Position numbers and translations under genes: made by a program. Below are positions 1 to 14,500 of a stretch of 64,000 bases of DNA, in pieces. This stretch comes from Porites lobata (lineage: Eukaryota; Cnidaria; Anthozoa; Scleractinia; Poritidae). Position 1 is the first letter of the stretch, and the number at the start of each line of letters is the position of its first letter. The stretch lies in assembly GCA_942486035.1 (NCBI GenBank), contig CALNXK010000023.1, forward strand, positions 3,097,501-3,161,500. The letters are read 5' to 3'. The notes beneath the pieces were generated by a model that saw only the letters and a list, made by a program, of their open reading frames with translations, did not search any database and was not told the origin of the DNA.

Positions 1-2628
1 GATTTAATAGCCTTTTTCTTGAAATATAAAAAATTATTACCATTAAGAGTATATTATGTTCTGAGTACCTGGCCTATACCCTGAATGGAAACAGGATGCT
101 TTCATCTGGCCTTCTGATAGAGTGCGATCAAAATTCAGAAATAAAGCAGCATTTTCAGGGCAGATTGTGCGATAACATAAGCCTATTATGCGATAAATTA
201 TGCAATTTTTTCAGGGCTAATTAACATTGTTTAACCGCGTTTCAAACTAACAATAAGAGTTAGTACAACTCAAAATCTTAAACATCTATAAAATGGCTTC
301 TAAATGACTCCAGAAGCAAAGAAACAGTAAAAAACAAAACAAAAACACAAGTTGAGTCATTTTTATTTCTATTTTTGTCACAAAATGGAATTTAGGTTGT
401 ATTTTGTTCATTTTCATACTTTCTCTTATAAATTCAAAGTCTAATGAACTCCCACAGAGTCTGGGCTGCCTGTGCCCAATAGATACCGCAATTGTCAGAT
501 GTCTTGCAAGGCTTTCTTCAGCGGTAAATCACCTCAGCTAACATTAAGATTGGGAAAATGTATAATTAAAGTTACAATTTATTGTTTACTTTACTAGAAT
601 TTAGCATTTCTTTGGGAATTATGCGATTTTTCATGAATTCTGCGAAAAGTTGCAATTTGAGGTCAAGACTATGTGAAATCGTAACATCACAGAATATCAG
701 AAGTCTTGCTTAATATATAAAACAATATCCACTGTATGTCATAGAGTAATGATGAACAAAAAAATTTTAAGTTGCGTGAAATAAAATCGGAAGTATATTA
801 ACTTTCTGTACAACTTCTACAAATCAATATGTTTGCCAGAAATAATTTTTTTTATTTTTCTTTTGACATCAAATAGTTGCATGATCAGGTGTTTGAAAAA
901 GGAAAATTTTTAATAAATTGGTTCCATACATGGAGGTTATTTTCTGAAATAGTCCTGACTTTCAAAGAGCTTTATATGTACAGTATCATCTAATGACAAA
1001 AGAAATTTCCTCTAAAATGACATAGAGGCAAACAGGTTTGATTTATTTGTACTAATAGGAAATCAATAAGACAATATAAAACATAACAATATCTACCCCT
1101 AACCCAACATTTTATTTTTCAAGTTACATGTACCTTGTCTATCTGACTGGTGATGCTGAATACAAAAACATGATATTTATATTAAAAAAAAAACGTGAAA
1201 ATGGCATTCTGGAAGCTTTTAAATCTCACTTGTTCTTTATATTTCAGCATAAAAAGAGTGCTTATTTTATCCTAAAAGACTATTGTGACATGTATCAGAC
1301 TCTTAAGATCAACATGTTTACCATAAAAATTAATTAACAGCAGGTTATTCATTGGATATTTGTAATGGCTTTAAATTGAACTAGCAAAAAAAAATAATCA
1401 CACTTAATAGCCAGGGAGAATTCCAGTCTGGTGTTAATTAATAATACAATGCTTTCTTTCACTCTCATGTTAACAGTACTGGAAATCAAGAAATACAAAA
1501 CAACTTTCAAAATTTCAATGTAAAATATATGAACTTTTTGTACCACATGTTTTATCACTGTGCCTGACCACAACATTTCCATTCTATCCACTTCAAATAA
1601 CCCTAAAGTGAAAGATAATTTTATTTCAATTTCCCTGGGACCACAGAGGAGTTCTTTAGCTTTTAACTTAATGTTGTTATTTACTTTAAGTTTCCATTTG
1701 CTGCATTACTTAAAAAGATCAAAGCACCTACTCTAAAATTAAAAATTTCTTTCCTATAATCACAAAATATAATCTGGCCACATTTTGCTGAAAGATAATA
1801 TTTGATAACTGAAAAGCTGCAGTACACGATGTCTTTAAACTTTAAAAAATCGATTTTGTGACCTTATTTTAAATTAATGACAGAATAGTTCTTGAAAAAA
1901 AAACTAAGAAACTAAATATGCTTTCAGACTGTATAACATAGTGCATTGTTATCAGTGTAAAAACAAGTACAGCTCTTTTGAATTTGATCTTATTTTTTGC
2001 AAGTAATTTATATCATCAGGCCTTTGGCAACTATTAGTATTAGTAAAAACATCTCTGGGCTAATCACAGTTATCCCTCTTATGACGGCAAGATAATAATA
2101 TCTTAAATTTCACTGCAAACAACAAATAATATTGCTTTCACAACAAAATACTAAAAAAATTGTGCTTCATTTTTTTTCTAAAATAATATTATAAAGCATT
2201 AGATGCAAGTTGAGATCATAATATCATGTACGCTGTTCTTGCCAAAGCAAGAAACTACATGTGTCATTCCAGTTCATTCATCTGCCTGCTGGGTACAGAC
2301 TCAAATCGTGGCCCGACTACTGGCCAGGACTTTTTTTAAGCATACTTTGACTTGGACAATGGTTTCTATAATACTCAACTCACTCTTTGGTGAGGTACTC
2401 ACTTGTCCACATAATTGCTATGAATCTGCAGTCTATGACATGCTGACTTCCCTGTTCAGAAACCTGATACCTAAGCTTGGTGAACTAGGGAAAATATGCC
2501 AAATAAATACCATAGATATTACGGCATAATTATGCACACAATCAGGGTCATCCAAACATTAATTATTATTGGCCAAGAATTCACGGGCCACACACACTCA
2601 CAACAAAGGAAATTCACCTGGTCATTGG
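1..2628. other. AT-rich sequence without a recognised gene
   Basis: I see no coding exon that I can support here. The sequence is AT-rich with many A and T runs, and the open frames are short, of biased composition and resemble no family I know. The gene starting at 4527 on the minus strand runs leftwards, and its first exon ends with a donor at 2748, so this stretch is probably intron or 3' part of that gene. Further exons would then lie here unrecognised or beyond the window edge. Confidence 0.5.
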
Positions 2629-2747
2629 TCAATCAAAACAACAAAGAAAATTTGGAAGTATTGGTGACCAGGTTGAGTTTGTTGCATGGCAAAAAAGTAC
2701 CACATGACAAACTAATTTACGACAAAAATAATAGGAAATTGACATAC

Positions 2748-4527
2748 CTTTACCAAACACGTCATCATCATCATCTCCACTTACACTGGCCTTGATAAGC
2801 TTCTTTGGTGTTTCTAGTGTGCGGGAAAGTCTCTCAGTTTTACTACGACGAGGTGGCCTTTTGGGTGGAGGGGTGCTAGGTGCTTCCAGTTTCTCTTTTG
2901 ACTCCATATTAGGGAGACCACAGCCAGGAGAGGTACCTGGACTGGGTCTTGTCTCACTCGACACGTTGTCTTCTTCCCCAGATGAATCAGCTGATTGCAT
3001 TTCAGAAGCAGCAACATCTATTGACCAAGGAGCCACACAAGAGTCTGTACTCATTAAACTCACATTTCCTATAGACATCACAGAGCCTAGTTGTTTTCTG
3101 GGTCGATGAGGCTTCCGTGGTCTGATAGCGCCACCAAATAACATAAATTCCGGCTCTTCTTCCTCCTCATGAGGAGATTCCCCTTCTGCTTCAAATTCAT
3201 CACTGCTTACGACTTCAATTCCTTCCAAGTAAGATATCAGTTCATCCACAACTTCGAGAATAACATCGGATGAATCATCAGCTGTTTCACCACGTGCATT
3301 ACCCTCGGATTCGATGCTTTTGTTTTCCTTGATGTCCTCTGAGTTTCCTTGTCCCCTGAAATCGACAACATCACCGTGTCGCTCGCTCGGGGAAGTCTCG
3401 CCCGAACAAACACCTCCGCCTTCACCTGCCATAATATCCGCCTGATTTGTCAAATAAATATCGTTTAACTTTATACGAACTTCACTATCGTCTGACAATA
3501 CTTCGCTATCGAGATTTTCTGGCGTTTCACTTTCCGTATGATGTGAGGAAAAATCATCTCCTTCAGAACTTGCCGCGCTACCCTTCGAGTCACTCCTTCG
3601 ATGTTTAGAACTGCTCAATGGGGAACGCGGCAATTGCCACTTCCCTTTTGGTATTGCCTTACTGATTCCCTTTGACAGTGGAGAAAACACAGTCGCAAGT
3701 GTTCGATCTTTACGACCAGCTGGCTTTTCCGTGTCAGGAGAATTTGACTCGTGAGACATTTCCTCCACGGTTTGTTCGTCTTGAGGGTTTGAACCCGTAG
3801 GGTTTTCTTCCTCACGTGAAATTGTTTTCCTTACGTCGTGTTCAACTCTCTCTTCCGTATTGTTATTGGATAAGAGTTTATTACCCTCTGTTGTATTCTG
3901 ATCATCATACAACGAACATTCTTCCTCGTCGAATTCATTATTCTCACTGCTAAATAATTTACCAGGAACCCCAGTCATCCCCCGTTTGTTATTGAAATCT
4001 AACTCTAATGATTTCTCATCCTCACTTCCGCCGAGCGCTTGCTCCGACCCATGAACAAAACCCGCCTCAACTACTTCGCTAATAGCTTTGTTCCTCCCTT
4101 CATTCAAATCGCAGTTGTCCAATAAATTGCTGTTGTTGCCGTTAGGCTCGTTAGAAACGCTTGCACTTTCCGTGCCTGTAGCAACTTCTGTGGTAACCGA
4201 TTTGGGGGCAGTGTCCATAAGCATTGTCCAAGGTTCAAATGAACTTGGGAAGAACATATTCAGAACTTTGACGAGCTCGGAATCACTTTGATAAACGTCT
4301 TTTGTATGTAGTATCCCTGTGAGCCATTTTAGAATGAATCCTTCACTTTTTAACACGTTTAAAGCACTATCAAGTCTCTCTTTACATAAATTGATCCGTT
4401 CGAAGATTTGTTCTTGGGAGCGATTTTCACCACCGCAACCACAAAATTGTAAGAATTCTGTACTGGGAGGCTTGATATTTGGAAAAATGTTTATCCACGC
4501 AGCTATAAATGCTTCTCTGTGGTCCAT
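2748..4527 (-). CDS. 5' coding exon of an unrecognised acidic, low-complexity protein (partial)
   Basis: A minus-strand exon opens with ATG at 4527 and runs 593 codons to a good splice donor (AAAG|GTATGT) at 2748, so the protein continues leftwards. I do not recognise the family. Residues 1 to about 105 look folded, with helical hydrophobic stretches and a CGCGG motif near residue 30. From about 105 to 593 the chain is rich in Ser, Glu and Asp and probably disordered, with acidic runs (EEEEEPEF near 455). It ends with a proline- and arginine-rich stretch (PPPKRPPRRSK) and a DDDDD run. The basic proline-rich part could bind SH3 domains or membranes, which is inference. A RUN-like trafficking adaptor fold at the N-terminus is possible, but I could not confirm it. 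The coding bias and the large open frame make a real gene very likely. Confidence 0.65.
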
Positions 4528-6270
4528 GGCTTTCTCTTCACATAAAAAAACTAGTATTTTCCCTCAAATTAGGGTTAAATACCCAAGTGTTGTTACTTTT
4601 ACTCTGTCTTGAGCGCACCGACGTGTACGAGCTTCCACGAAATTTGCCGAAGGCAGTCACGAGCACGCGTGACGTAATCTTCGTCGTCACGTCTTTCCAG
4701 TTTCCTGTGAACGGAAAACCGAACTATGGGTCAACGATTGCGTGAATCCGGTGCAAAGAACTAAACACAAAGTCCCAACAATTCCAAGGCCATGAAAATT
4801 ATGCATTGGCCTAACAACTGGAGAAAAGAAATTAGTAATGGAGTGACCATGACAATGAAAAGTAATGTTAAATTTGTTTTCATACAGTTTTTATTTGCTT
4901 CCTGTGAGCTTAAACTTCTCCTTTGTTAGTTATTGTTGCGTTACGAAGCACATGTACAATCAGTTTCACTAAATAGTCATTTCAGGACGATTAAGCTTTA
5001 CACTGATATTGATTAAGAAAGTGAAAATTCCTAACATTCTGATCATACAACTGTGCTTACACGTGCGTCTTGTCCCTTGTGATTTCTCATCTGGAAAAAA
5101 TAATTAACGACACTTTCGTATTGCTGAATTACATTTAAAAACTTCCGAAATTCCACGAAGTTTTTGTTTCTTTGTTTATTGCTTACACGTACTGAAATAA
5201 CATACAGAGATTTACGTCAATGCAGTGAACTGGGAAAATTTCACCATGAAAAATTCCAATCAGTCAGGTCTCATTTGGGCAATATTTATATTTAGTTAGA
5301 CAATAGCATGCAGAGTGGATTAGTCTCGTAAATTTGACCAATAAAAATCTATCAAAGGAAGTGCATGTATACGAATTATATAAATAAAAAAAGGATGAAA
5401 TAAATAAAGTTATGCTATGAAAAGACAGCCGAAAAGAGTTTTCTGTTAGAAATTAGTGGGCTCACGATTTGCTTGTAAGTAGCTTTTGTATTCGTCGATG
5501 AAAGGTCTTATGGGTTTTCTCTTCGCAGTGCTTAGTACACATTACGAGTTATGGTGGGTTACTGAAAATGGTTGGGATTAACTCAATAAAAGCCGGTTCT
5601 GCTTAACACTGGCTAGACACTGTTTATCTAATAATCGGCTCAAGGATTTGGTTTTGTGGTAAATGGCCATACTCTCTACTTCAGACGTTGAGATAACTTC
5701 CTTCTGTGCAAGATAGACTGTTAAATCAATTGAGAACAGATTTGATTTCGAGATACGAGAACCGATCCAAACCAAGAAAGACGGACACGTTTGGCGAAAC
5801 AATAGCCGTCCTGTAAGATCTCAGGAGATGCTGTTCGCCGATTGGGTACGATAATACAAAGCATTTTTTCTGCCCAATCAGGGGCCAGCATTTGCCTAAC
5901 CGTTTGGAAATGGTTCCGGTGAGAGTTGGTACCCAGGGGCTCATCCGATCGTGCTTGAAAACTTTCGTCGCGCTTTTTCTCCCAGCCCGACTGATTGCCC
6001 CTAAGTCTCCGAGGATGTCTTGGACAAAGTAGGCGGAAAAATTAAAACCCTCCTCTCGCCTCCTACCCCGCAATCAACGATGAGAAAATAATCAATTGTG
6101 GCCTTTGCGTGTTTTTATCCTCACGTTCCTTTTCATTTTATGATCTTTAATTCTGTTCACGATTGAAGGTACGGAAATATATAGACCTCAGGAGCAAAAT
6201 TTAACACAGTATTCAATGACTTCACCGCCTTTCAATATCTCCTGTATACTTCTTTTCCACATTTGGAATA

Positions 6271-6533
6271 GCCTGCGTAGCAGGCGCTTGGAAGTAGTGG
6301 GCGAAAGAGAGAACGGGCGCGCACGAGGGAGACATGCTTTGTTTCTGCGAGGTCAATCGTTTTCTGTCAAAATTTTTGACAGATCATGCAACGGCTGCCA
6401 GGTAATTACGTTGGGGGGGAAACGATTTTCGGGGACCTTCCGGGCAGGCGCTCCCTCTCCCCTCGCGTGTGTCCTTCTCGCGCGCGCGTTTTTTCTTGTG
6501 TGCCCACTACTTCCAAGCGCCTGCTACGCAGGC
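6271..6533. repeat. MITE-like element with 32-bp terminal inverted repeats
   Basis: Bases 6271-6302 (beginning GCCTGCGTAGCAGGCGC) are repeated as the exact reverse complement at 6502-6533. The 263-bp interval carries no coding sequence. Perfect TIRs around a short non-coding core are the signature of a miniature inverted-repeat transposable element. The flanking ATA/TATA bases could be a short target-site duplication, but they are too short to be decisive. Confidence 0.75.
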
Positions 6534-6944
6534 TATATTTGGAAAAAAAAAAAAAACGACACAAACGGATGAAATAAAATCTTTATTGCCTACTTTTATA
6601 ATTCAAATTCATTGGCTTAAAATATTTACATGCAGACAACAGCATCATGAGCTGTTACTTTTGAGAATTGGTCACCAAATGCGACACCCTCCCATACTCA
6701 ATGAAGTGGCTCCGCATTCAAATATAGGAATCGATTTGGGTTTGTAGAGCGCCGGGCATTTGACTATGTACAAATCAAGGTAAACAATTTCAGGTTTTGG
6801 GGAGAAAAGGTAATACTTTCTTAATAACGATACTACCAGACACGATCTCTAACAGGTCTATAGAAGACGATCCAATGCTGTAGTATGAACATCAGAAAAG
6901 AACTTGCGTTTCCACATTTTTTCTCTGCTTTTTTAACTTGACGC

Positions 6945-7095
6945 CCCTTGTAAGGGAATCCGGAATCCCGATTCCGGAATCCGTGAAAGTTTGGAATCCG
7001 GAATCTGGCAAATGTTTGCTGCGGAAACCAGAATCCAAGTTCCACTGATAAACAATATGGAATCCAGTGCCCAGAATCCAGAATCCAACACTATC
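6945..7095. repeat. Cluster of GGAATCC/GGATTCC heptads
   Basis: The heptad GGAATCC or close variants (AGAATCC, GGAATCTG) recur about a dozen times within 150 bases, in places forming the palindrome TTCCGGAA. It looks like a degenerate short-period tandem repeat rather than coding sequence. The open frames crossing it translate to FWFP/FRIP-like repeats, which is a by-product. Confidence 0.6.
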
Positions 7096-8562
7096 TTGGT
7101 TTCACTTACATGGGACGAGTCATGAAAGGACTGGGTCGCGCGTTCTTCAGAGATTCTTAAGCCCCTTTTCGGGGAAGCTAGTGGAAACGTGAAGTCAAAG
7201 TCTGTGGAGTAGGAAGTGGCAAACCGTGACAGAAAAGTTGCCATCTGATGAAAGCTACTGAGCGGTACTATGGCACCACAGAGATGTGCTACAGTGTATG
7301 AATACACCTAGGACAGGACTTTTACGTCCACGATATCTTTATGGCTACGGTTTAGTTCTAGTGTTTGCGAAAATCGTCTGAGAGCGCGTAATCCAGTCCT
7401 TTGGTAAACATAAATACATATGCCGCAAGATCTACATGACCTGAAGTGCTTAAAAACAAACTTTAATAAGCACAGGCAGTTCCGCTCGACAAGTACCGAA
7501 GAAAATTTAGCGTTCAAACGAAAATTAAAATTATGAAATTTCAATAACTATTATTTACTGTTTTGGGAATAAGGGGTGGAGGAGGGGGAGGGGGAGAGTT
7601 TTGGGGGGAATGACTTAATAAGATCATACAGTTAAAACATAAAACTGGGAAAATTAGATTATTATATATTATAGAATATAATAGGTTGGTCGCTTTTTAA
7701 CTGAAGCATGATCAATTCAAAATTTCACCTTGGAATTTCCTTTCAAAATTTAGTCAATCTTCGGATATTTCTGCTACATGACAACAAACTCAAGAAGCAG
7801 GAAGACACGTTAAAAACCAAGCAGATCTAAAGATTTAGAGCTTAGGAATAAAGAATATTATTTTCGTTAGGACTATACAAAAATAGACAACATACAACAT
7901 CTGATACTGGTCATCTCAGCTTATTCTGTTTAAAAAACGCAATTATTTCATTTAGGAGCCACTTGTACAAGGTTTACTCCAAACACATCGGCCAAAACTA
8001 CACAAGTAAGCTCTTGAAAACAGCTACCTCTTGTTATTTCAAACTTTGAAGCACCGATCGTTCCATACAACTTCTTGTTTGATGATTTAGTGCTCCTTTC
8101 CTTGCTCTAACTTCGGGTTTGAGATGGACGAAAATATGATCGTAAAGTAACTGTCCAGTCCAATAACGGAATACAACAACGTATGCTTGTAACACAATAT
8201 AGACCATCCACATGTGGCAGAGCATTTGACGTTCTGGAATGCAACTGCCCTATCAAACTAAACCCGTGACAAGAACTCCGCTGTTTAATCACGAGAGAGA
8301 CAGTCATGGTCACGCAATGTTCTTGACCAAAGGCGACTCCACGCGCGGATACCGCGCAAGAAAAATCACGTGCCTGCTCCGTGGACCAGACGATGACGAA
8401 CAACGCAGAATAAATTCCTCGTAGACTTTGAAAAAAAGATAATATTACTCTGATTCATGATAAATCCGTTTCAATGACGAGCAAGCGAGCCAGCGAGCGA
8501 GCGAACCACCGTGTACTTTATATTATAAATTGTAACTGGCTCGTTTCCAGCCAGGTCACTCC

Positions 8563-11500
8563 TTAAACTCGCATGGGTCCTGCGCTGACGCGCAATCGTT
8601 CGTCAGCGGTCTGTTGTTGTTGAACTACTGTACCATTATTTTCTGCGCTTCTTGTGCTGCCTGTGCTCGAATTACTGATGGTACTAACGGAGCGGTGTTT
8701 CAGTGAGTAAGTATCTCCTGCGTGTGAGTTGGTGTCGAAGTTCTCTATCTCTCTAGAGTGCTTCAGTTCTAGCTCTTCTTGTTTTTGAGTACTAAAGTCC
8801 TGTAGCCTGGTGGTCTCTTGAAACATCTAACGAACAAACAAACAACAGGTTCACAAAAGTTACATGTACGTACCGCCCTAAAGAAAACACTAAGATTATC
8901 TCGTCAAAGGGCGAAGTCAAGAGAGCTCAACTGAAACAATATACCTCGTTTTCAGAAAGGAGCTGAAAACGAGGTAATAGAAAATACCGCTTTACTAAGA
9001 ACTGGTTATTATATAAAAACGTACATCTCGTCAAGCAACTCAAGAACTTTAAGCACTTTGAGTTTCACCTCCTAAACTAAAACTAAGTCATCATGTACAA
9101 GGTCAATAGGCTCCTTTCTGGTGTCTGTGGTTCTGGCGCTCTTTTTCCAATCCGTTATTACAAATATGAATCTTTAAGAATACCTATCCAACAGAAGACA
9201 TGCCAGTGAAAACCCGACGGTGCCGTTTGCTTTCAAATACTATATTCCGCCGTAAACTGCAAATGTTCCAAGATTCCTTAATCACTGTGGGGTTTTAACG
9301 CCACAATATGACAGAAATTAGACATATCACTTTTGCGTTATCATCAAATACTAAGCTTTCACCTTTTCTTCCAAGAGGGCCCTTCTAACGGAGACCTTAT
9401 CCTGAAGGTCCTTTTCCTCGCGTTCGTGCTGAGCCCTCAGTTGATTGGCCTGTTTACTCTGGTAAGCACTCAGCATTTCCTGCTCCTGCTTGAGTTTTAT
9501 TCGTAAGGACTCCTGTTCACTGACTTGATTTTCATCGAGCTTCAGCTAAGGACCGAAGGAAAAGCAGGATGAATTAGTTACGAAAGAAAAATGGGTTGAT
9601 TACATGTTAGGTCTGACTGGTGCAGTGTTAGAAGTCATGGCAACAGTAAATGTCATAAGCAAGAACATAAAAAGTGCAAATGGTAAATTCAGGAGAACCG
9701 CAAGAGACCAATGAAATGCAATGTGAATGGCGGGAAAGATGCGACCGGTACCGAGCGCGGAGAAGTCGTTCTGAGTGGTTGAAAAGAGCGGCGTGTTTGC
9801 TCCAATTGCTTATGTAACAGCAACGTCTTGGTTCGTGCTCAATTGTTCAAAGCTTAACAGATTTCTGAAAACACACCAGGGAGAGTTTTAAGGAGACTAA
9901 GGTACCCACCCAGGCTACTCTTGTGCTACCACACATTTCCTTATTTGCCCATCGGTTATTAACGGATGGAACCAAAATGAGAACTCAGCTGTTGTCAAAA
10001 CTAACAAACACTCCCAATTCATCTGTCATCTGTGAACCACTTATACTTCTTGCAAGCCTCTGCCATACTTAGAGCTAATACCAAATTTCTCTCCCGTAGC
10101 TTCCTCAAGTTTAAGAAATTAAAACATTTTGCACGGTACTAAAACCCTCATTTGTCGCTTACCGTTTGTCTCTGCAGCATTTCAGAGATACTTTGATCGT
10201 ATTGCACTGACAGATCCGCCATTTTTCTCATTTTTTCCTCTCGTAGCTGCTTAGTAAGCTCCTTATGTTTCTCTTTAGGCGCTTTTTCCAGGATCTGCTT
10301 TTGAAGAGCTTTGTACTGTAGCGTCTGGGTCTTGATAGCGTTTCTATATTGCTTCTTTATATGCATTTCCCGCGCCTGATATAAAACAAACAAAAAGATA
10401 AGAACTTGCAGCAGACCTTGACGTCGTTAAGAAACTGGTGTGAGATATCTTTATCTTTTAACACAAAAAATCTGAAAAGGAAAACCAAAACAGTCTGGCA
10501 ATGACTTCCCACGTAATAAGAAACCAATTTCAAAGAAAACAAATATAATAGGCCATTGTTCGCTGCTCGAGCCGCGGTTGGTGGGGAACTCTATAAACTA
10601 ATTTATCACTTTATAAAAAATACAACTGAAGTCCAAAAAGCTGCTGACTTTTGAAAGTTGCTGGAGAACTAGGGGCTCATTCCACGAACTGGGTTGGCTC
10701 GATTTGTCGCTTTCTCGAGACATCAATTAAATGCAAAAAAATCAACTTTGTGATTACATGACAACCAAGCGGAATGGAAATTTTCCCTGTCATCACGCTC
10801 ACCGGGCCATCCCGGCGAACTAAACAAGCATCAGAACAGCGGGTAACACACTGCTCATGCGCACTGCTTTCAATCTCACTGTTGCGGCTGGCTCGCTTCA
10901 AGTGCATGTAACAACAGGGTAAAAGTCAACTCCGCAAAGCGAGCCAGACCGCAGAGACCAGCAAAACGGGCTCTAGCTATCAGCCACCAAAACTCGGACG
11001 CAGTGTTAGTGTGAGGGGAAACCTCAGCTCATAAACGCGACTTTCCTCACAACGTTTCACTCTTTCATTACCTTGAGTGTCTTGGGCTGCATCTTGAGCT
11101 CAAACAAGTGCTTTTTTCTAAGCTCCATCTCTACTCGTTTGTTATATTCCTCTTGAGATGTCCGTTCAGTTTGATGCTGTTTGTACTGTTGGTCTCTTCT
11201 CAGTCTATGCACGGCATTCAGATGTCTAAACTCCATGTCTTGGGTACAATCATGATGTCTGATAAGCATCTGATGTGACAGCTCCTTTTGACTCTCTAAC
11301 ATGTTCATCTCCTATGAAACAAAAAGAAGAAATTTGAAATTCCAGTTCTGTGAATGCCAACAAAGACCTGGCAGGCAAACGGATGTTTTGAGCGCCAATT
11401 TTTTTTGGCTGCAACACCTATTTTATATCATTTCTTTTCTCCAGAAGAAGCCTTGTTCAATGATCATTGATTCGTTATAAAAGTCCCTTCGATTACGATA

Positions 11501-14500
11501 GACCTCCAACTAGTTAAATTTTATGGCCTTACTAGACTACCTCAAACGAATGGCCTATTAGATTTCTTTGCGACTGAATGCACGTCACTCAGGGTACTGA
11601 GCTGGCTCTAATATCGTTAAGAAATACCATGAGACTAAACCTATCCTATTACCTTAACCCTTAGGTCCCAAGAGTGACCAACATCAATTTTCTCCTTACA
11701 ACATTAGCAGATCATCAAGAGTAAAGGTTATGAGAATTAGTAAACTGATTACCAAAGGAAGAACGCGTTGAATTTAAACCAAATTCTCTCAACTGTTCTT
11801 AAAAGAAATGTATGGAGATCAGTCAGGAGAATTTGTATGTGGATCTTGGGACTTAAAGGGTAAACAGAAATAATACGGTGCAAACTATATAATAACACTG
11901 GTCCTTCTCACCTCAGTAAGAAGTACTTTTTCCAAGTTTTGCCTTTGCAAGAGCTGCTCTCTGCGAAACTTTCTGAGTTCAGCATTGCGCACAATGTTAT
12001 GCTCATGAATCTTTTCCTGCAGTGCAGTTTCTTGAGCAGCTTGAAATGAAGTTTTCCTTCCCTGATAAGACATACGCTGACTCTGGTCCTACAAGGATAA
12101 AAGTGGTGTGTCAAAAAGGTCACAGTCGATGAGAAAGGCTTCATTAGAAGGGCGTCAGGGTTGGATAGGTTACTTGAAAGCTAGACGTTTATTCCCGAGA
12201 GTTGCTAACATCAATTTTCTCCCGAAAATAGTCTCACATCGTCATAGGAAAAGGTTATGAGAATTCAATAAAATGATTATCAAAGGGAAAGTACGAAGAT
12301 ATTTTATCAGATTCTCTCAATAAACTCTTTAAGGAAATGTCTGGAGAATTTGTATGTGGATATTGCGGCATGAAGGGTTAAGCGGGCGGCTGCGTAGCCT
12401 GTGTACAGATGCCCCCCCTCCCCTCAGAAGAAATCGGTGACAGAGTTCACAGACCTCTCTCTCCCCAATTTTTTTCTGAGGGGATGGGGGCGTCTGTACA
12501 CAGGCTAGAGGTTGGGGTGTAGATCCACCGGACCCGGAAGACGGTGCTTCGTTCTAATACACTTGTCATCTGAATAAACTTTTTCGGAAAATTATAAGCG
12601 CAAATATATTGCCTATTTCAAATGAGCCAAGACATCAGTTATTATGAACGCCTCATCTGCGTGCCTCTATCAACGTAGTGAGGCAATCCGACAACGCCAA
12701 ATAAATAATTCAGCGAGAGTCAACTAAACTAACCTTTTTGAACTGGTTCTTTGCAGCCTTGTAGGCAGCCTTTTGATCAGAAACAAAAGTTTTCAGATCA
12801 TTATCATGCTTGTCCTTAATGTGTTTAAGCAGTCTCTTCTCATCAGCAGTCATCTGCTTTAATTTTTGCTCCATTTCCGTCTTTTGTCTTGCTCTTAATC
12901 TGTCCAGGTCTCTTTCGAACTGATGCACCTAAAAACAAAGGGCATTCACACGATACATTACAATGTCACTTCAGGGTCAGCACTACTACTAAAAAACAGA
13001 AAATGTTGCTCAGGGTACAATAATACGAATTTCTGGACCAGGCTAGGTTCCATAAAACCTTCTTAAGATATGAGGGCTCTTAACGTTTGTTCTGGAGCAA
13101 CAACCTATTGCCTTGAAATAATATTTACGAGTTCCCTTAATCTTAAGATGTTTTCTTGCAACCCTACCTCGGAACTCAAATCTTTTGCCGTAAATGAAAT
13201 AACCCAATCACATTTTAAAGGAAATTCTAAAGAAATCGTCCAACAGCCTCTACTGCTCAACATAAGCCACACGACATTACAATATCAAATCAGGGTTGGT
13301 ACAACAACTGAAACAGAGAGAGATTCCAGAAGATGCCCAGGGTACATTTCCAGGATTCCAGGGCCTGGAACTTGGTCGTAACCTACTCAGATGTAAAATG
13401 ACTTCTAAAGATAATCTCAAACAGTTTCTATTGCTCAGCAAGATCTGTTTTAAGCACCAGCAACCTTACCTATACATTACGAAATAACTGCTGACATTGA
13501 CTGGTGTAATCAATTTAAGAGGAATTTAAAACTAAATATTACACACCTGTGTATCATATTCCTTGTCGAGTGTTCTCCTATGCTCATTCATCTCCGCCTG
13601 TAATTTGCTCTCCAGTATTTGTACTTCCCTCTGGTGATGCTGTCTAAGTTTCTTGTAAACCTCCAGCTGATCTCTCATCTCATCATTTTGCCTGTTGATG
13701 TGCTCCTGGTGCTGTCTTGCAATAATGTTCTGAGGACGGATGGTTGCAAATCTGTCGTCTTCTTCACGGCCCTGTGCTAACTATAGATTGAAAAATAAAT
13801 TAGTTTGAGGCACTTTTTACTTGAAAATTTAGCTGTCATTTACTGAAAGAAATACTACAAATTGGGTGCACTAAAACCACTAACACTGTCAGGGCTGCCA
13901 CTAATGGCCATGGCCTAGGGATATCTCCCAGCTTTTTTCACAGGAAATAATATAAGAAAAATAGAACCGAAAGTACTTCATGACTATTCAATTCCCCACC
14001 TACCAAATACATATACTCAGCGACCAGAATATTAAATTTGATGTAGACTGTTCACAGTTTCCTATTTTTCAGCACAATCAACAAACGCTAGCCACCTGGG
14101 GGGGGGGGGGGGGGTACACCCTTTTATAAGCCAGTTTTTTTTTGCGCTCTTATCTAAGTAATTATGACATAATTTCTGCCTAAAGGCCGGGTCTGAAAAC
14201 AAGTGTGGATTTTGGAGGTCAGGTCTGAAAATGGGTTTGGAAAACGACTATTTTTGGTCTGTAATAGGGTCAAGATTTGGAGAACCAGGCGGCACACCCC
14301 TACCAGGAAACCCCCAGGGCTCACCATCACTGGCAACCATTTTGTAATTAGATTCGAATGTACTGATGGGGGGGCGGGTATTGGCCCATTCTCGATGGAT
14401 GATCTTATGGAAAAAAAAGGGGAGGTGCCTGTAACACACTAGATTTTGTGAGACATCGGCAAATTTCAGTCAGACATCTTCCGATGACCATCTGTTATTT

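Larger units (their letters stand above)
4528..8562. other. Intergenic region between two minus-strand genes
   Basis: This holds the upstream region of the gene starting at 4527, whose GC content rises around 4600-4740 as in a promoter, and the 3' flank of the TAO kinase gene. Apart from the small repeats listed separately, I see no gene. Open frames at 5578-6073, 6216-6747 and 6833-7544 overlap repeats or lack splice and codon support. A short AGCG/AGCC-rich simple repeat lies at about 8478-8505. Confidence 0.5.

Noticed and set aside
6216..6747. Several overlapping plus-strand frames
   Set aside because: They cover the 263-bp MITE and its flanks; repeat-derived.
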